The notes under the pieces: generated by a model
Database searches by the model: none
What the model was told of the DNA's origin: nothing
What the model saw: the letters and a program-made list of their open reading frames with translations, nothing else
Made by a program: the position numbers and the translations under genes
Assembly: GCF_011075055.1 (NCBI RefSeq)
Contig: NC_058155.1
Span: 12,743,537-12,807,536 of the forward strand
Source of the DNA: Mangifera indica
Taxonomy: Eukaryota > Streptophyta > Magnoliopsida > Sapindales > Anacardiaceae
Direction of reading: 5' to 3'
Length of the DNA: 64,000 nt
In this document: piece after piece, positions 1-12,302 of the stretch
How the letters are laid out: every line of letters starts with the position of its first letter
Position numbering within the stretch: position 1 is the first letter of the stretch

Positions 1-42
1 AAAAAAAATGTTATCTGTCGGACTGCTTTTTCCTTTTCCAGG

Positions 43-102
43 AAAATGAAGTACAAATTGGCAATTAAAGTGAAAACTGCTTTACAACGAAGCCTACAGG
101 TG
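43..102 (+). other. possible terminal or internal exon of an upstream gene
   Basis: A 60-base stretch is preceded by a good pyrimidine tract ending in CAG and followed by GTGAGC, a strong plant donor. One frame is open across it and is lysine-rich (it includes MKYKLAIKVK). I do not recognise the peptide, and no partner exon is visible because the window starts here. A chance splice-site pair is the main alternative. Confidence 0.2.
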
Positions 103-120
103 AGCTGAATCATGAGTGCC

Positions 121-150
121 AAGACAACGCAACGCAACACAACACAACAC
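121..150. repeat. CAACR/CAACA pentanucleotide microsatellite
   Basis: About five imperfect copies of a five-base unit (CAACG changing to CAACA) run in a row in non-coding DNA. Confidence 0.7.
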
Positions 151-1243
151 AACCCAAATTCATCAGGAATGTAGCAAGCTTGTCTCAGCACGGCAGTCAT
201 CCTCAAGGACCACATCTATATGGCTTTCTAGTGGTAATTAGGAATTTATTCGTGTCAGATTGCCTTTTTTAAATTCAATTAATTATATTAAATAAGTAAA
301 AACTTAGAGTAAGAGATTCACTCTACCATTACCAAAGACTTCATGTGTTTTTGGGTAATGAGTAATTTTATTCAAATTGGACATCTTCTCTAAAACAAAA
401 TCAATCACATCAAATAAATAAAATATAATTTTGATATATCACTCAAAAAATTTAAACCCAAACTCTATATCTTTTATTTTACCATTTAAATCATCTCTTA
501 CACGAAAAGCCTGATATTGCTTACAAATCACAACTTAAAAAAGAAAAAACAAGTCGGCCTTGCACTTGTAGATATTGGCAGAGAGCTGGATACCTCATCA
601 CCTAGTGGACTCAGAAATCAAAGTAAACTTCTTTTTTTAATTTTTCTGGCTTAAATGGGTGGAAAATTATGTCCATGAGCTCACTAATTGGATAACTAAT
701 GGACATATCGCAAGGATAATCAACAAAGGCGGCCCGAATACTATTCAGAATCAAAATTAATTGTCAGGTCGCCTTCACTGTATCAGCTAATGGTTGGATA
801 AAAATAGCCCCTGCCGGCGAACTTTGGATAGATTAGTACAAATTGGTTCATAAATTGTCCATTTTCAATTGTTGTATGTATGCGGACCAGTTGGTCATGA
901 CAAACCAGTGAATTTTAATAGCAAGGCACCGTAATAATGTACAACACAATACCCTAGCTAAGTTGCTTAATGAAGATCTGAATAATGGATTCTGGCCACC
1001 ATGGTGCCGCATGGGTAGCTTCTCAAGGGAGAGAATAGATAGAGTAGTGCAATGTTTTCATATCCTGATTGACCTTTATTCAATCAAACAGTTTAATTAC
1101 ATTAATATGACATAATTAAAAATTAAAATAAGTTTTTCGATAATGTTTAACAATAAATGTTTTTATTTTGGCAATACCTATTTTTATTTACATTACTCTT
1201 AGTACAAGTCTTTAAGCAAACGTAAGTTATGATATTCTCAATT

Positions 1244-1936
1244 GGCCAAAGGACTTAGTCCCACCCAAAGTATGTTGCATTTCTAAATTCATATCTTTTA
1301 ATTTTGAAAAATTTATTTACCCACTTATGGTAGGATAAAGTTAACGAAACTCTAACTTTTTAAAAATGTATCTCTTTCTCCCTCCTAAATCTTAAAAATT
1401 AATAATTTCTCCCCTAGGACAATTTAAAAAACAATATTTTTTCTCATAGGTTTTAGCTCTTAAGTTTTGGCGACATCTCCAACAGTTTCTCTTTCGTGAT
1501 GCTTCATTTTCCTCCAACAATGTCTCTCTCAGCATCTCTCCCTTCTTTAGTCGACTATTCAAGCTAGAAAGATAAAGACAAGAGATCTTGTTTTCCTATA
1601 TTGAATAACCAATGGAAGGAGAGAGGATGCCGAGAGAAACATTGTCGAAGGAAGAGAAAACTTTAGGAGGGGGAGGTTGTCAGCGATGATATTGGGAATT
1701 GAAAACTAAACCTTAGGAGGAAAATATTGTTTTTCAAATTTTGGCCTAGGAGAATTGTTAGGTTTAAGAGTTTAAGAGAGAAAAAAGATAAAATTTTAGT
1801 TTATTTTTAATATTATAAGTAAAATAACGATTTTATTTTTTTAAAATTAATAGATTTAATTGTTTATAAGTGGATAAATAAATTTTTTAAAATTTAAAAA
1901 TTTAACATCCTTTGAGTGAGAATAATTCCTTTAATC
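1244..1936. mobile_element. degenerate GGCCAAA foldback (Mutator-like) element
   Basis: The left end reads GGCCAAAGGACTTAGTCCCA and is followed by a CCACCCAAAG block. The right end near 1915-1936 is a decayed inverse (TTTGAGTGAG..TTCCTTTAATC). Internally, blocks near 1370-1450 and 1690-1800 (around TTAAAAATTAATAATTTCTC and TTTTAGTTTATTTTTAATAT) resemble those in the elements at 32353-33210 and 60187-60917. No transposase frame is present, so it would be non-autonomous. Ends are approximate and I see no clear target duplication. Confidence 0.5.
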
Positions 1937-3164
1937 TCCTCAATTTGTATACAATGAATCATTGAAAACTTAGGTACTAAATTCATTTTTTATAGTGATT
2001 TTTTCTTGTTTTCAATTTTAACATTTTAAATTTGATTTAAGTTTGAGTTTAACTCATTTTAAAATTCAATTTAATTTGAATCCGTCTTAATAATTTTCAA
2101 TTAGACAAAACTGGGTTGATCCGAATTCTAAAACAATCTTGCAGTGTTAAGCGGTTGGCTTTCGGCCAGCCATTTTCCGAATTAACTATGTTAAACATGT
2201 CATAAGGGCACGTGACAAAAGTATTGAAAGATTGTTTGTATGTATCGGAATGCAAGTGAACATACAACACACCGTTCCCTCAGTTACAGTTCTTTTCCTA
2301 GCACAAGTAAAACCGTATCCCGTTTTGCACGGATCACGGATTGAGATTTCAACGGGGAAAGTCTGATTTTTTTTAATATTGCCAACTTTATAAAAATCCA
2401 GAGTGATAATCATGTGTAATGAAGCATACAGATTTTAATATGGTCTTAAAAATTTTTGTGTCAGATATGTCCTCGACTTTATAGATCTAGACAAATTAGT
2501 AACTAACACGTCATCTTTCTGAGCTATCAAACAGCCCCATAGAGGCCCACGACAGAGCACAAAGTTTCATGTATAATACTTACAATCTGTCAGGGGTCCC
2601 CGACAGAACATAAATATATTTATATAAATTAAAAATAAAATAGAAGTATGGCATGTGTTATTATAATTAGTAATATTATACATGTATAATTTTATATAAA
2701 ATAATAATATATTATTATATAATTAAATAATTTTAAATTAAAAATAAAATAATATTTAATTATATAATAATATATTATTATTATTATATATAATTTTATT
2801 ATATTAAAATTAATGATATATAATAATGGTAGGGTAAGTTAAATCAATTTAATATTAAATTGAATTTTAAAAAATAATTTAAAATTGATAAATTAAGATT
2901 CGAACTGAGTTCAAAAGTAATTTAACTTTTGATCATGGTTTTGAAATTGGAATCAAATTGATTAGTTCAACCAAAATTTCACGGTTATTGAATTCTTTAG
3001 AATCGTGATTAAATTAAATAAATTGTATTAAATCGTCAATTTAATCTTGAACTAACTGAATTATTGAATTGGTCAATCATGAAACAATTGAAATGCTGAT
3101 TCAATCTTGATCCAACAAACCAGTTGAATTGCAAAACAATTTAACCGGGCAAAAGTCACCGTTA

Positions 3165-3745
3165 GGGATGGCAACAAGGAGGGGCGGGGAGGGGATCTCA
3201 ATCCCTATCCTTGTCCCCATAAGGGATATTAATCTCTGTCCCCGCTAAGGGAATGAAAATAATTCTCCGTCCCCTTGCCTCAAAGAAAAATCCCCTCCCT
3301 ATCTCCTCTTCATCCCCGTGGGAAAAAATCTCTTCCACGTATCCGCAAAAAAAAATTTCTTTTTTTTTACCTTCTAAACACAATATAAATATATAAAATA
3401 ATAAAATTAAATAAAATTAAAATTAACCTACTATTTCAAATATCACAAATATAATATATTAACTATTTTAATATATACAACAAAAACTTAAATAAATTAA
3501 AAAAATATAAATACTTTAAAACTATAAAAAATATATTAGTATTTTAAATAAATATATTAATATAAATTGATGAGGGTGGGGCGGGGAGGGGGGAGGACAC
3601 ATGTATATCCATCCCCAACCCGTCCATGATTGCAGGAATTTTTTTCATCCTCATCCCCGTCCACTTCCTCGTTTCTATCAAAAAATCTCTTCTCCGTTAA
3701 GGTCCAAAAGGATCAGAGCCCCTAAAATCAGATCCAAATTACTAT
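3165..3745. mobile_element. G/C-rich inverted-repeat element (hAT-like MITE, degenerate)
   Basis: The left side starts near GTTAGGGATGGCAACAAGGA and runs into GGGGCGGGGAGGGG followed by a C-rich CATCCCC-type tract. An AT-rich centre follows, then a second GGTGGGGCGGGGAGGGG block at about 3575 with more ATCCCCGTCC segments. This layout (GGGATGGCAAC ends, GGGG/CCCC arms, AT core) is a familiar non-autonomous plant repeat. The right terminus is not clear, and the apparent open frames on both strands are by-products of the skewed composition. Confidence 0.5.
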
Positions 3746-3968
3746 CCTTAGTCACTGTTCAACCATTGGTTGAATGGACTTGTTGACTTCAGTTGGATTT
3801 TCATTTATTTATTTGTAATTAGTGTGTATTAAGCACAAGTCCTAATAATTAGCAAGAAATAATTTTGCCATAAATTTCGACCGAAAAAATTGTAGAGGGT
3901 TTAATTGTAAATGTACAGCCCTTTTGATTTTTTAACTATTTTTTGTTCGAAATATACTTGTTTGGGTT

Positions 3969-3974
3969 CACGTG
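3969..3974. promoter_or_regulatory. G-box (CACGTG) upstream of SMT2
   Basis: A perfect palindromic CACGTG lies about 140 bases before the SMT2 start codon, where bZIP or bHLH factors (including brassinosteroid- and light-related ones) commonly bind. Function is inferred only from motif and position. Confidence 0.35.
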
Positions 3975-4110
3975 CTCATGGTTAAAAAGCAAACTTTCCA
4001 CGCTCACAGCGCGTGCTCTTTTCAGTCTACTTAAATCCCTATACATATTTCTTTGCTTGACAAACGGGATAACACAGGAGACGCAAATCTTGCGTTTCAC
4101 TTTACACTAA

Positions 4111-5202
4111 ATGGACTCTCTTGCTCTTTTCTGTACTGGGGCTCTCCTTGCCGGCGGTCTCTTCTGGTTTGTCTGTATATTGGGCCCCGCTGAACAGAAG
4201 GGCAAACGGGCCGTCGATCTATCGGGTGGCTCGATCTCAGCCGAGAAAGTCCAAGATAATTACAAGCAATACCGGTCTTTCTTCCGCCGCCCCAAAGAGA
4301 TCGAGACCGCCGAGAAAGTTCCGGATTTCGTGGACACTTTTTATAACTTAGTTACCGACATTTACGAATGGGGTTGGGGTCAGTCCTTTCATTTCTCTCC
4401 ATCCATTCCTGGTAAGTCGCATCGTGACGCCACGCGCCTCCACGAAGAGATGGCAGTGGATCTCATCGATGTCAAACCGGGACAGCGAATCCTGGACGTC
4501 GGATGTGGCGTTGGTGGGCCCATGCGTGCTATTGCCGCCCACTCGCGGGCGAATGTGGTGGGTATCACAATCAATGACTACCAGGTCAATCGGGCTCGTT
4601 TACATAACAGGAAAGCGGGTTTAGACTCGCTTTGTGAGGTTGTTTGTGGAAATTTTCTTGAGATGCCGTTCCCTGACAACAGCTTCGACGGCGCGTACTC
4701 CATCGAAGCAACATGTCACGCGCCGAAGCTCGAAGATGTATACGCGGAGGTGTTTAGGGTCTTGAAGCCCGGATCTCTCTACGTGTCCTACGAGTGGGTG
4801 ACGACGGACAAGTACAGAGGAGACAACCCGGAACACGTGGAGATCATTCAAGGGATTGAAAGAGGAGATGCTTTACCTGGGCTTAGAAGCTTTGCTGATA
4901 TTGCCGAGACGGCGAAAAAAGTTGGGTTCAAAGTGGTGAAGGAGAAGGATCTGGCTATACCACCGGCTCAGCCATGGTGGACCAGACTGAAGATGGGCAG
5001 GATCGCTTACTGGAGGAATCACATTCTGGTCACAATCCTTGCCGCCTTGGGGATTGCACCAAAAGGAACTGTTGATGTTCATGAGATGCTTTTCAAGACG
5101 GCTGACTATTTAACCAGAGGTGGTGACACTGGAATATTCACTCCGATGCACATGATTCTGCTCAGAAAACCAGAGGCTTCTCCGAAACCTTCTTCGTCTT
5201 AG
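4111..5202 (+). CDS. SMT2: 24-methylenesterol C-methyltransferase (SMT2 type)
   Basis: Uninterrupted 363-residue protein that transfers the second methyl group from S-adenosylmethionine to C-24 of the sterol side chain (24-methylenelophenol to 24-ethylidenelophenol), setting the sitosterol to campesterol balance and so membrane composition and brassinosteroid supply; it acts at the ER. An N-terminal hydrophobic anchor (about residues 4-25) is followed by the sterol-methyltransferase signatures: YEWGWGQSFHF at 85-95, the SAM-binding LDVGCGVGGP at 128-137 and YSIEATCHAP at 196-205, then the C-terminal sterol MT domain. The length matches plant SMT2/SMT3 (about 360), and the N-terminus (LSGG..SAEKVQDNYKQY) is of SMT2 rather than SMT1 type. 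Lack of introns is also usual for SMT2 genes. The ATG chosen is the first in frame and precedes the anchor. In Arabidopsis, SMT3 neighbours CDSP32, as here. Confidence 0.95.
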   Translation: MDSLALFCTGALLAGGLFWFVCILGPAEQKGKRAVDLSGGSISAEKVQDNYKQYRSFFRRPKEIETAEKVPDFVDTFYNLVTDIYEWGWGQSFHFSPSIPGKSHRDATRLHEEMAVDLIDVKPGQRILDVGCGVGGPMRAIAAHSRANVVGITINDYQVNRARLHNRKAGLDSLCEVVCGNFLEMPFPDNSFDGAYSIEATCHAPKLEDVYAEVFRVLKPGSLYVSYEWVTTDKYRGDNPEHVEIIQGIERGDALPGLRSFADIAETAKKVGFKVVKEKDLAIPPAQPWWTRLKMGRIAYWRNHILVTILAALGIAPKGTVDVHEMLFKTADYLTRGGDTGIFTPMHMILLRKPEASPKPSSS

Positions 5203-7931
5203 CCAAATGTATTGAGGTGTGTTTTCAGACATCTCTATTCGTCGTCTAGTTAATTTTTTTTTTTTTTCTAGGGTTTTGTTTTTCCTGTTAAATTTTACTT
5301 ATGATTATCATCACCATGTATCCTTTTCTTTTAAAATTTTATTTAAATTCTGTTGTTGGATTCTAATTTTGGTGGGAAAAAGTTTCTTTTGTATTTCCGA
5401 ACATTGTTCTTGGATTATGGATTTATTTGATCTGTGAGAAACAACATGATGAATAAATGAAGAGGTTCTAAAAGGAAAAAAAAAAAATATAAATATAATT
5501 TTATCTGAAGAATCAATCTCCTTCTGGGATTTTCCGCCAGACAAAAAATATATCTATAGATATTGTGAAATAAACCTGATAGATCTATGATTAACTTAAC
5601 TTGCGTGGGATTCTTGGAAGTATGTGCAAAGTGAGAAGAGGTGAAACTTCACTTACGGGTGGATTTTAGTGAGACAGGTAGAGTTGGAATTTAGAACAGT
5701 TAATTTGAGTTGTTCAATAGGAAGAATTTGAGTAGAGTTGAGCTTTAATAAGGGTTCTTTCGGGTTTGTTTTGATTTGAGTTGAATTTAAGTTTGGGTTT
5801 AATTTAATTTCAAATCTTAAAGTTGAGTTTAATTTATATGAATTAGTGAATAACATAAGATATAATACCAAGTAATTTATGAGATTACCATATTAATGGC
5901 CTAAATCAACATATCAATATTGCTTGCTAATAGCTTATATACTTTTTTTCCTCTCTATCATTCTAATAGTTAACAATCAATCTCACTTTTAGAATTTTGT
6001 TGCCAACTATGACTGAATTCGATTTCAGCTCTAATCTAAAAAACTCGAGTTTGAAATTGACAAATGGACACTCAAATTTAATTTGAGAATAATTCGACTT
6101 TGCTTTCCATATGATAACTCAAGTAGTTTAGATAATTTCATCTTAAGCTCAAACAACATTTGCCCAAGAGCCTTAGTTATAAAAAAAAAAAAAAGTTATC
6201 ATATGGTTATGTGTTATTTATATTTAATTCAAATTTATCAAATTATATAGTAAAATATTATCATCAATATACAAATTAATACTTATTACTAGTATGTATA
6301 ATTTTATTTTATTTTTTTTATATTCTCTTCTTTTTTGGACTTTTAGTTTGACCTCAGTTGTTGAATTTGAACAATGGAGACTCTGATATTGGTTCAACTT
6401 TAGAATAGAGATAGATTTGAGTTTAATTGAGTTTGACTTGAATTTAAAAAGTTCAATTTGAGCTAGCAATGAAATTCATAGAGAAGTTGTTAAAAAACAA
6501 CATAGAAGAAGAAAACGAGTTGTCAGAGATGAAAAAAATAGTAAAAAAAAATAATAGTTAAAGAAGAAAATTTCTTAAAAAAGATGGTTCTGTCAACAAA
6601 TTTTTAATGATTTATTAGATTTGAATTGCTTCAACTAAATGTCGAAGTGGGGTTTAACTCATTCACTTTGAACATTAAGTTGAAACTAAGTAAGTTGACT
6701 TAGTTTGATCTAATCTAAAGTTTGAGTTTAATTAATTTAAACAAATGCATATAAATATTAAGAAAAATGTCAAAAAAAAAAAAAAGAAAAAAATAATCAC
6801 TGGCAAGATAAGTCCGGACGCTAACATTAATCATGTATTGAACTTGAATTCGTTAAATTAAAATTGTTTTAAGTTGAATTTAACCTTATTTGTTATACCA
6901 AAAAATGTACCGTGGCTCGGCTGAAGAAAGTTTAGTGTGCATGAGAGGCACATGGAGAGTTGAGTAGGCCCTTATGTGATATGCTCTTAGGTGGCGACCA
7001 CTGGGTTACTAACTTTTAACGTGTTGTCATATGTTTCAGCTTTTGTGTCATATCATGCTGCATATAGGATCGACATGTGGACCACTTCTTGCTTTGGATC
7101 TTTCAACATTGTGCCCCCCCTACTGTCACAGTTATTTTTGCAATTTATGATATGTCCGTTTACTTGAACACTACATGAAAAACTAAGGATTAGGGGTTAA
7201 AGTTTTTCATACAAAATTTAGTTTCATCAATCCATCATAACTTAAAACTAAATTAGGTGACATTCAAACAAATTGACTAAAATATTTTTAAAATGTTATA
7301 TTGTTTTTATTGCTAATAGTAGATTGGGTGCTTTGGCAAAATTAAAATGTTAGTAATACTTGAGAAAGTGTAAATAATAAATAATGTTAAGTCAATTCAA
7401 ATCATGTTAGATCAATTCGAACACAATATAAATTTGGTTAAGATTAAGAGATTTTAACACTATTCGAGCTTAAGCTAAATGTATGAATTTAAGCTAAATT
7501 CAAATTCTCCCTTATTCGAACTTGCTCAACTCATCTCAAAGTCAATGTTACCAACCAATCTCAAGATAAGTGGCTTAATGCTGATGAACCTAGAAAGGCA
7601 TACCAAATTATCAAACAAGTCCCCCATTGGACCTTGGGCCAATTAACGCAAGATTTCATTGTAATTTGGGCCTTAACATCCTAAATACAGATTTGATCTC
7701 CAGGCCCTGGACGACCGATATAATATGTTTCTCTGTAAATAACAAAGATTTTTTGTTTGCGAGGATATTAAAATACGGATAATATAATCCACAAACCGAA
7801 CGAGTGGCTGCCATTGCTGACTACTGAGATTTTCCTGATATTTTCTTAGCTTCTGACTCTATCATATCTCTCTGAAGCCCCTTATCATTAGACGAGCAAG
7901 TTTCATCTTCTCTGTTTCCTTCTCTCTTACT
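5203..7931. other. spacer between SMT2 and CDSP32
   Basis: The first 250 bases look like SMT2 3' UTR. The rest is AT-rich with long stretches built from degenerate TTGAGTTTGAATTTAA-like words on both strands (about 5690-5830, 6000-6080, 6350-6470, 6600-6740), typical of decayed short repeats. Small open frames here are leucine/asparagine-rich products of that composition. I see no gene. Confidence 0.7.
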
Positions 7932-8825
7932 ATGGCTACTGTTACTAATTTCATTACCAAACTTCCTTCATCTCTTTCGACCGTCTCTAAAATAACTCCT
8001 ATTTCCTTCAGCAATTCCTTTTTGTCACCTTTTGTCACCAAGCCGAAATCTCTACCAACAAAACTACAAGTAAACCGATTAAACTTCGTAGTAAAGGCTA
8101 CAGCTGCTCCCGGGACTAAAAAGGCTCCAAGTGATGAAAGAGTACAGCAAGTCCACAGCATGGAAGAATTTGATGAAGCCTTAAAAAAGGCAAAAGACAA
8201 GCTTGTTGTGGTAGAATATGCTGCTAGTCACAGTGCTGAAAGCAGCAAAATCTACCCTTTTATGGTTGATCTAAGCAAGCAATGCAGCGACGTGGAGTTT
8301 CTTCTTGTCATGGGCGATGAATCGGAGAAAACTAGAGCGCTTTGTGAAAGAGAGAAGATAGACAAATTTCCACACTTCAGCTTTTACAAAAGCATGGAGA
8401 AGATTCATGAAGAAGAAGGGATTGGCCCGGATCGGCTTGTTGGAGATGTGCTATACTATGGTGATAATCATTCAGCTGTGGTGCAGTTGCATGGCAGAGA
8501 GGATGTTGAGAAGCTAATCGAAGAACATAAGGCTGATCATAAACTGCTTGTTCTTGATGTGGGGTTGAAGCATTGTGGACCATGCGTCAAGGTCTATCCA
8601 ACGGTTCTAAAGCTGTCCAGGCAGATGGATACGGTCGTTTTCGCAAGAATGAACGGTGATGAGAACGACAGCTGTATGCAGTTCTTGAGGGACATGAACG
8701 TGGTTGAGGTGCCAACATTTTTGTTCATCAGAGATGGGCAGATATGTGGAAGGTATGTGGGTTCTGGTAAAGGAGAGCTTATTGGGGAGATCCTTAGATA
8801 CCAAGGAGTTCGAGTGACTTATTGA
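7932..8825 (+). CDS. CDSP32: CDSP32, chloroplast drought-induced thioredoxin-like protein
   Basis: Single open frame of 297 residues. The first 55 or so are rich in Ser/Thr/Lys with few acids ([17 protein letters not shown]), a good stromal transit peptide. Two thioredoxin-fold modules follow. The first (about 73-165) has lost its active-site cysteines (AASHSAES where CxxC would be). The second (about 185-295) keeps HCGPC at 214-218 and the cis-proline segment VPTFLF at 260-265. This one-dead, one-live layout is diagnostic of CDSP32, which reduces 2-Cys peroxiredoxin BAS1 and methionine sulfoxide reductase B in chloroplasts and accumulates under drought and oxidative stress. Length fits the family (about 300). 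Identity is firm; stress induction is family knowledge and not visible here. Confidence 0.95.
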   Translation: MATVTNFITKLPSSLSTVSKITPISFSNSFLSPFVTKPKSLPTKLQVNRLNFVVKATAAPGTKKAPSDERVQQVHSMEEFDEALKKAKDKLVVVEYAASHSAESSKIYPFMVDLSKQCSDVEFLLVMGDESEKTRALCEREKIDKFPHFSFYKSMEKIHEEEGIGPDRLVGDVLYYGDNHSAVVQLHGREDVEKLIEEHKADHKLLVLDVGLKHCGPCVKVYPTVLKLSRQMDTVVFARMNGDENDSCMQFLRDMNVVEVPTFLFIRDGQICGRYVGSGKGELIGEILRYQGVRVTY

Positions 8826-10474
8826 AAACCAGGTAATTGCTTCAGGAGTTTTTTTTTTTTGGGGGTCTCGCAGGCACGGTGGTCTGAAATTGACATTGAA
8901 CTCAGACCCCAATATATCACGGAAGGTTAAATACGTAAATTGATTTAAGCCTGGGGTCAATAGCTAATAGATGGTAAAGAGGAATATTAATTAAATGTAG
9001 TTATGGATGAATCTGGTGGCCTTTTCGGTATTGTAGGACTGATTTATTATCTGCTTTTCGATGGATGATTATGAACATTTACCTCTTGGTTAGCTCCTTT
9101 ACGAAAAGAGTCAAATCTTTTATTTGAATTCAACTAGTTGGATCCCAGCTTGAATTCAAATTCCAACAGATAATGCTTAATGCATAAAACATTTGACAAT
9201 AATAATTCACATTGAACCATTTCATGTGAAGTTATTTTCGAAAACTCCTCCAAGAAACTTTGCATTGATCTTAACTGGCAATTTTATATGTATATATTAG
9301 TGTATATTATAATATTATTAAATATTATTTTATTTTTAATTTAAAATTATTTAATAATACATCATAAATAAATAAATAAATATATATATATATATTTAAA
9401 ATAGGTACACATAATTTTATTGAATTTTAACTTATAAAGATTGTTTTAAAACTAGAAAACTAATTCAACTAAGATTTGATGGTTAGTCAAATCCAGGCTA
9501 AGGAAAGAATTGGTTTCATCATTTGAATCAATTTGATCTATGATTGAATCATATTAAGTTACCATTCAATTATCAAATCAATCTATTTAAACTATTATAT
9601 TAACTTTGACATGTATTGGTATGCCACATTTCTATTCAAATTTATATATTTTGAGTTTATTTGTTTAAAAATGTGCTTCATTTATTATCCAATCGTAGTT
9701 TTATTTGGTTAAATATTTTGTTTTAATGTTAATATAACCATTTTACGAGTCTAATCGCCGATGTAATCGAGTTTGACCCCACAAGCCCTTAACCGGGTCA
9801 AGGTCGAATCCATTTTTAAAACATTGCACATAACACTAGCCTTTTTTTTTTTTTTTTTTTTTAGTTGGTGTAAATAAATTAACACCTGTTCAAACAAGCG
9901 CTGGCCGGCTAAGATAGGACAGATTGGATTCATCTTGCAGGCAAACTGACTTTGTCGGACAAAGATGCCGTATTAGTTTTTGTTTGAGAGTCATATTCAA
10001 ATTACCCTGCTTACCTAACGTACAGAGAAAATTATTCAAATAAATTATTGAAGAATTAACAAGTTGGCTTATTAGATGATTAAGCACTTCATTTGGAAGC
10101 CATCAGGGGTGGATTAAGTCTGGCCGAATTTGAACAAAGGCTTATTCAAATTGATAAACAGTAATATTGATTAAACTATCAACAACAACACAGAAATAAT
10201 AGAAAACAAAAAAGAATCGTTCAAGAAAAATAAAAGGAATTAATAGACGATGGAGCAACCTCTGATGTGAAGCGAAGCTTAGTTCATTTGAATCGAACAA
10301 TGAATTGAATCCTGACTGACTCAACTTGAATTCATTACTAGAAAAAAGGATGATTGAAGACAAAAAACCACATTGAATAACATTCATGTATGAACAAATA
10401 TATGCACAGAATCAAATTTGAGATGAACAAAACAAAAAAACCCAGTAAAAATTGCATGTACTTGATCAATTTGC
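8826..10474. other. spacer between CDSP32 and the 14-1-1-like gene
   Basis: Convergent 3' flanks of two genes. After the CDSP32 3' UTR the DNA is AT-rich, with a TA/AAAT-rich patch at about 9290-9400 and a poly-T run at about 9840-9862. No credible coding frame is seen; the minus-strand frames of 60-81 residues lack domains. Confidence 0.7.
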
Positions 10475-11248
10475 TCAGACCATCGAATTCAATTGAAGAG
10501 GCCTGGGTGGTTTAATGGTTCTTCTCTTCCATAAATTGACTTCTTTCCTTGGCTGCAATTCTACTCCTCCACCTACCGTTAAAGGTGCCGAAAATGGAAT
10601 AATATAGTCTTCTTCTTCTTCACGATCACTGTCTCCTCTCTCTTCGTCAGAATAACAATTCCGGTGATCGGACTCCAGCGGTGCAATCTGATGAGCCATC
10701 CAATCAAAATCGGAAAAAGCACCACGACCACTTGCAAACTTTTTCATCTGATTCAAAGCAGGCGCTGTATCTGTTAGTTTCTGATCATTATCATCGCCAG
10801 AAACATCAGATTTTCTTGGTGGTTTTACGCCGCTAAAGAGTCTCTTAAACTTTGATGCCTGTTTCTTTACCTCTCGTGGAGAAGAAGATAATTTAGCAGG
10901 CTTAGTATCTTTTGGAAGCGAGACCGTCGACTTCATTTGTTTCATCATCTTCTTCTTCTGGTGATTGGCTTTGTGCTTTTTGATTTGGCCCATGCATGAA
11001 ACTTTGGGCGAAGTGGGTTCCTGGTTTTCAAAGCTTTCATTCTTGGACTTTCTTCGAGCTTCATCAGGGATTATTGATATTATGGGACCTGAGAATCCTT
11101 TACCGGCATGAGCTTTGAGCTTGTTTATGTGATTATCTGATCTCTTTTCTCTACCTGGGCTGAAAGGAAGGTTTTGAAAGTTGACAGCAGAAGCAGCTTT
11201 TGGTAGAAATTTTAAGATATTGCTTCTGGGTTTAGCATGTTTCTCCAT
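10475..11248 (-). CDS. syringolide-induced protein 14-1-1-like, basic unknown-function protein
   Basis: Intronless 257-residue protein resembling the plant family named after the soybean transcript 14-1-1 induced by the bacterial elicitor syringolide; the Arabidopsis member (At1g76070, from memory) also sits next to CDSP32. It is very basic in the first two thirds (KKHKANHQKKKMMKQMK and many SPR/SPK sites). It then has an acidic patch (EERGDSDREEEED, about residues 202-214) and ends with the conserved LWKRRTIKPPRPLQL segment. The N-terminus (ILKFLPKAASAV..FSPGR) is also family-like. There are no membrane segments and it is probably largely disordered. The biochemical role is unknown; pathogen or stress induction is inferred only from the family name. 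Confidence 0.85.
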   Translation of the reverse strand: MEKHAKPRSNILKFLPKAASAVNFQNLPFSPGREKRSDNHINKLKAHAGKGFSGPIISIIPDEARRKSKNESFENQEPTSPKVSCMGQIKKHKANHQKKKMMKQMKSTVSLPKDTKPAKLSSSPREVKKQASKFKRLFSGVKPPRKSDVSGDDNDQKLTDTAPALNQMKKFASGRGAFSDFDWMAHQIAPLESDHRNCYSDEERGDSDREEEEDYIIPFSAPLTVGGGVELQPRKEVNLWKRRTIKPPRPLQLNSMV

Positions 11249-11287
11249 TTCTCTGAAATCTCTGAATCTCTTTGCTAACCCAACTTC

Positions 11288-11295
11288 TATTTATA
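11288..11295 (-). promoter_or_regulatory. TATA box of the 14-1-1-like gene
   Basis: On the minus strand TATAAATA lies about 40 bases before the start codon at 11248, flanked by a further TA run. Spacing implies a very short 5' leader. Confidence 0.5.
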
Positions 11296-12302
11296 TATAT
11301 ATATGTATGCATATATAAATAATTGTCAAAGAAAGATGACAAAATGATAAGAAACAGCAAGGGTTTTGAGTTTTGAAAATATCAAGAAGACATAGGATAT
11401 GGTCAAAGAGGAAGATGGGGCTGTGCAGTCGACTGAGCTAGCCCTCCCACCTTCCTTTGTTTTTCATTTATTAATAATACATCAACCTCCATCTGCCTTC
11501 ATTCTCCGCGGGTACATTTTTTGAATTATCTAATGGCCGAATTACTGTTTTTTGAAAAACCATTTTTTCACAGTTTATAAAAGTCAATACTCAATACTTA
11601 ATTTTTATATTTATTTAAAATGTATACTCGTCAATTTTTTTTTAAATAAATATTATAAATTGATTAATATTACTTGTATTAATAATATTACAAACTAATT
11701 TAATTTTAAATCATCCCCTATTTTTATTTTACTCTTGCAACTTTTCTTCTCAAGTTAAAGAGTGGTTTTGATTGAAATCATACTAAATTGATGTAATTTT
11801 AATTAAAATTACACTGATTAATACAATTTTAGATGTCATTGATTATAAACGTGGCTGACGATTGGCTATATTTTAATTTTTTTATAATTTATAATTGAAA
11901 TTAATATAAATTATAAATAAATATATATATTTAACCAAATTTAAGATACAAATTATTTCAATAATTTTATAAAAATTAAAAGATTTTTTTAACAAAATTA
12001 ACACGTAGATGGGAAAATGGCTTTCATCGAGGTTAAAAGTTAGCAGTGGTAATCTGCTGCTTCAACAAACCGTCGGGTGGGAAATGGTCATTCTAATTAC
12101 ATACGCCTTGTCAATTTAAGACTTTCTAATCATCATCGCGCTCCAATTAATACTTGAAATTGTCAGCATTAGGAATTTTTTGGTGGACTGGAATATTAAA
12201 TAAATTGTAGCGTGGGATTAATCCACAACTGATCTGGCGGCACTAAATTTGGAAAAGCTTGAAATGGTCCACCACCTTGAATTTTGATGCCAATACTAAA
12301 TA

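Larger units (their letters stand above)
1..4110. other. AT-rich spacer upstream of SMT2
   Basis: No supported complete gene. The stretch is AT-rich with many short A/T runs. It holds a possible orphan exon at 43-102, a short CAACA-type microsatellite, a degenerate foldback element near 1244-1936 and a G/C-rich repeat near 3165-3745, each listed separately. The 61 to 75 residue open frames here (for example 2186-2413 minus) show no recognisable domain. The last 150 bases before SMT2 should contain its promoter and 5' leader. Confidence 0.7.

Noticed and set aside
3198..3786. Gly/Arg- and Pro-rich small frames
   Set aside because: Products of the GGGG/CCCC repeat element; frames exist on both strands.
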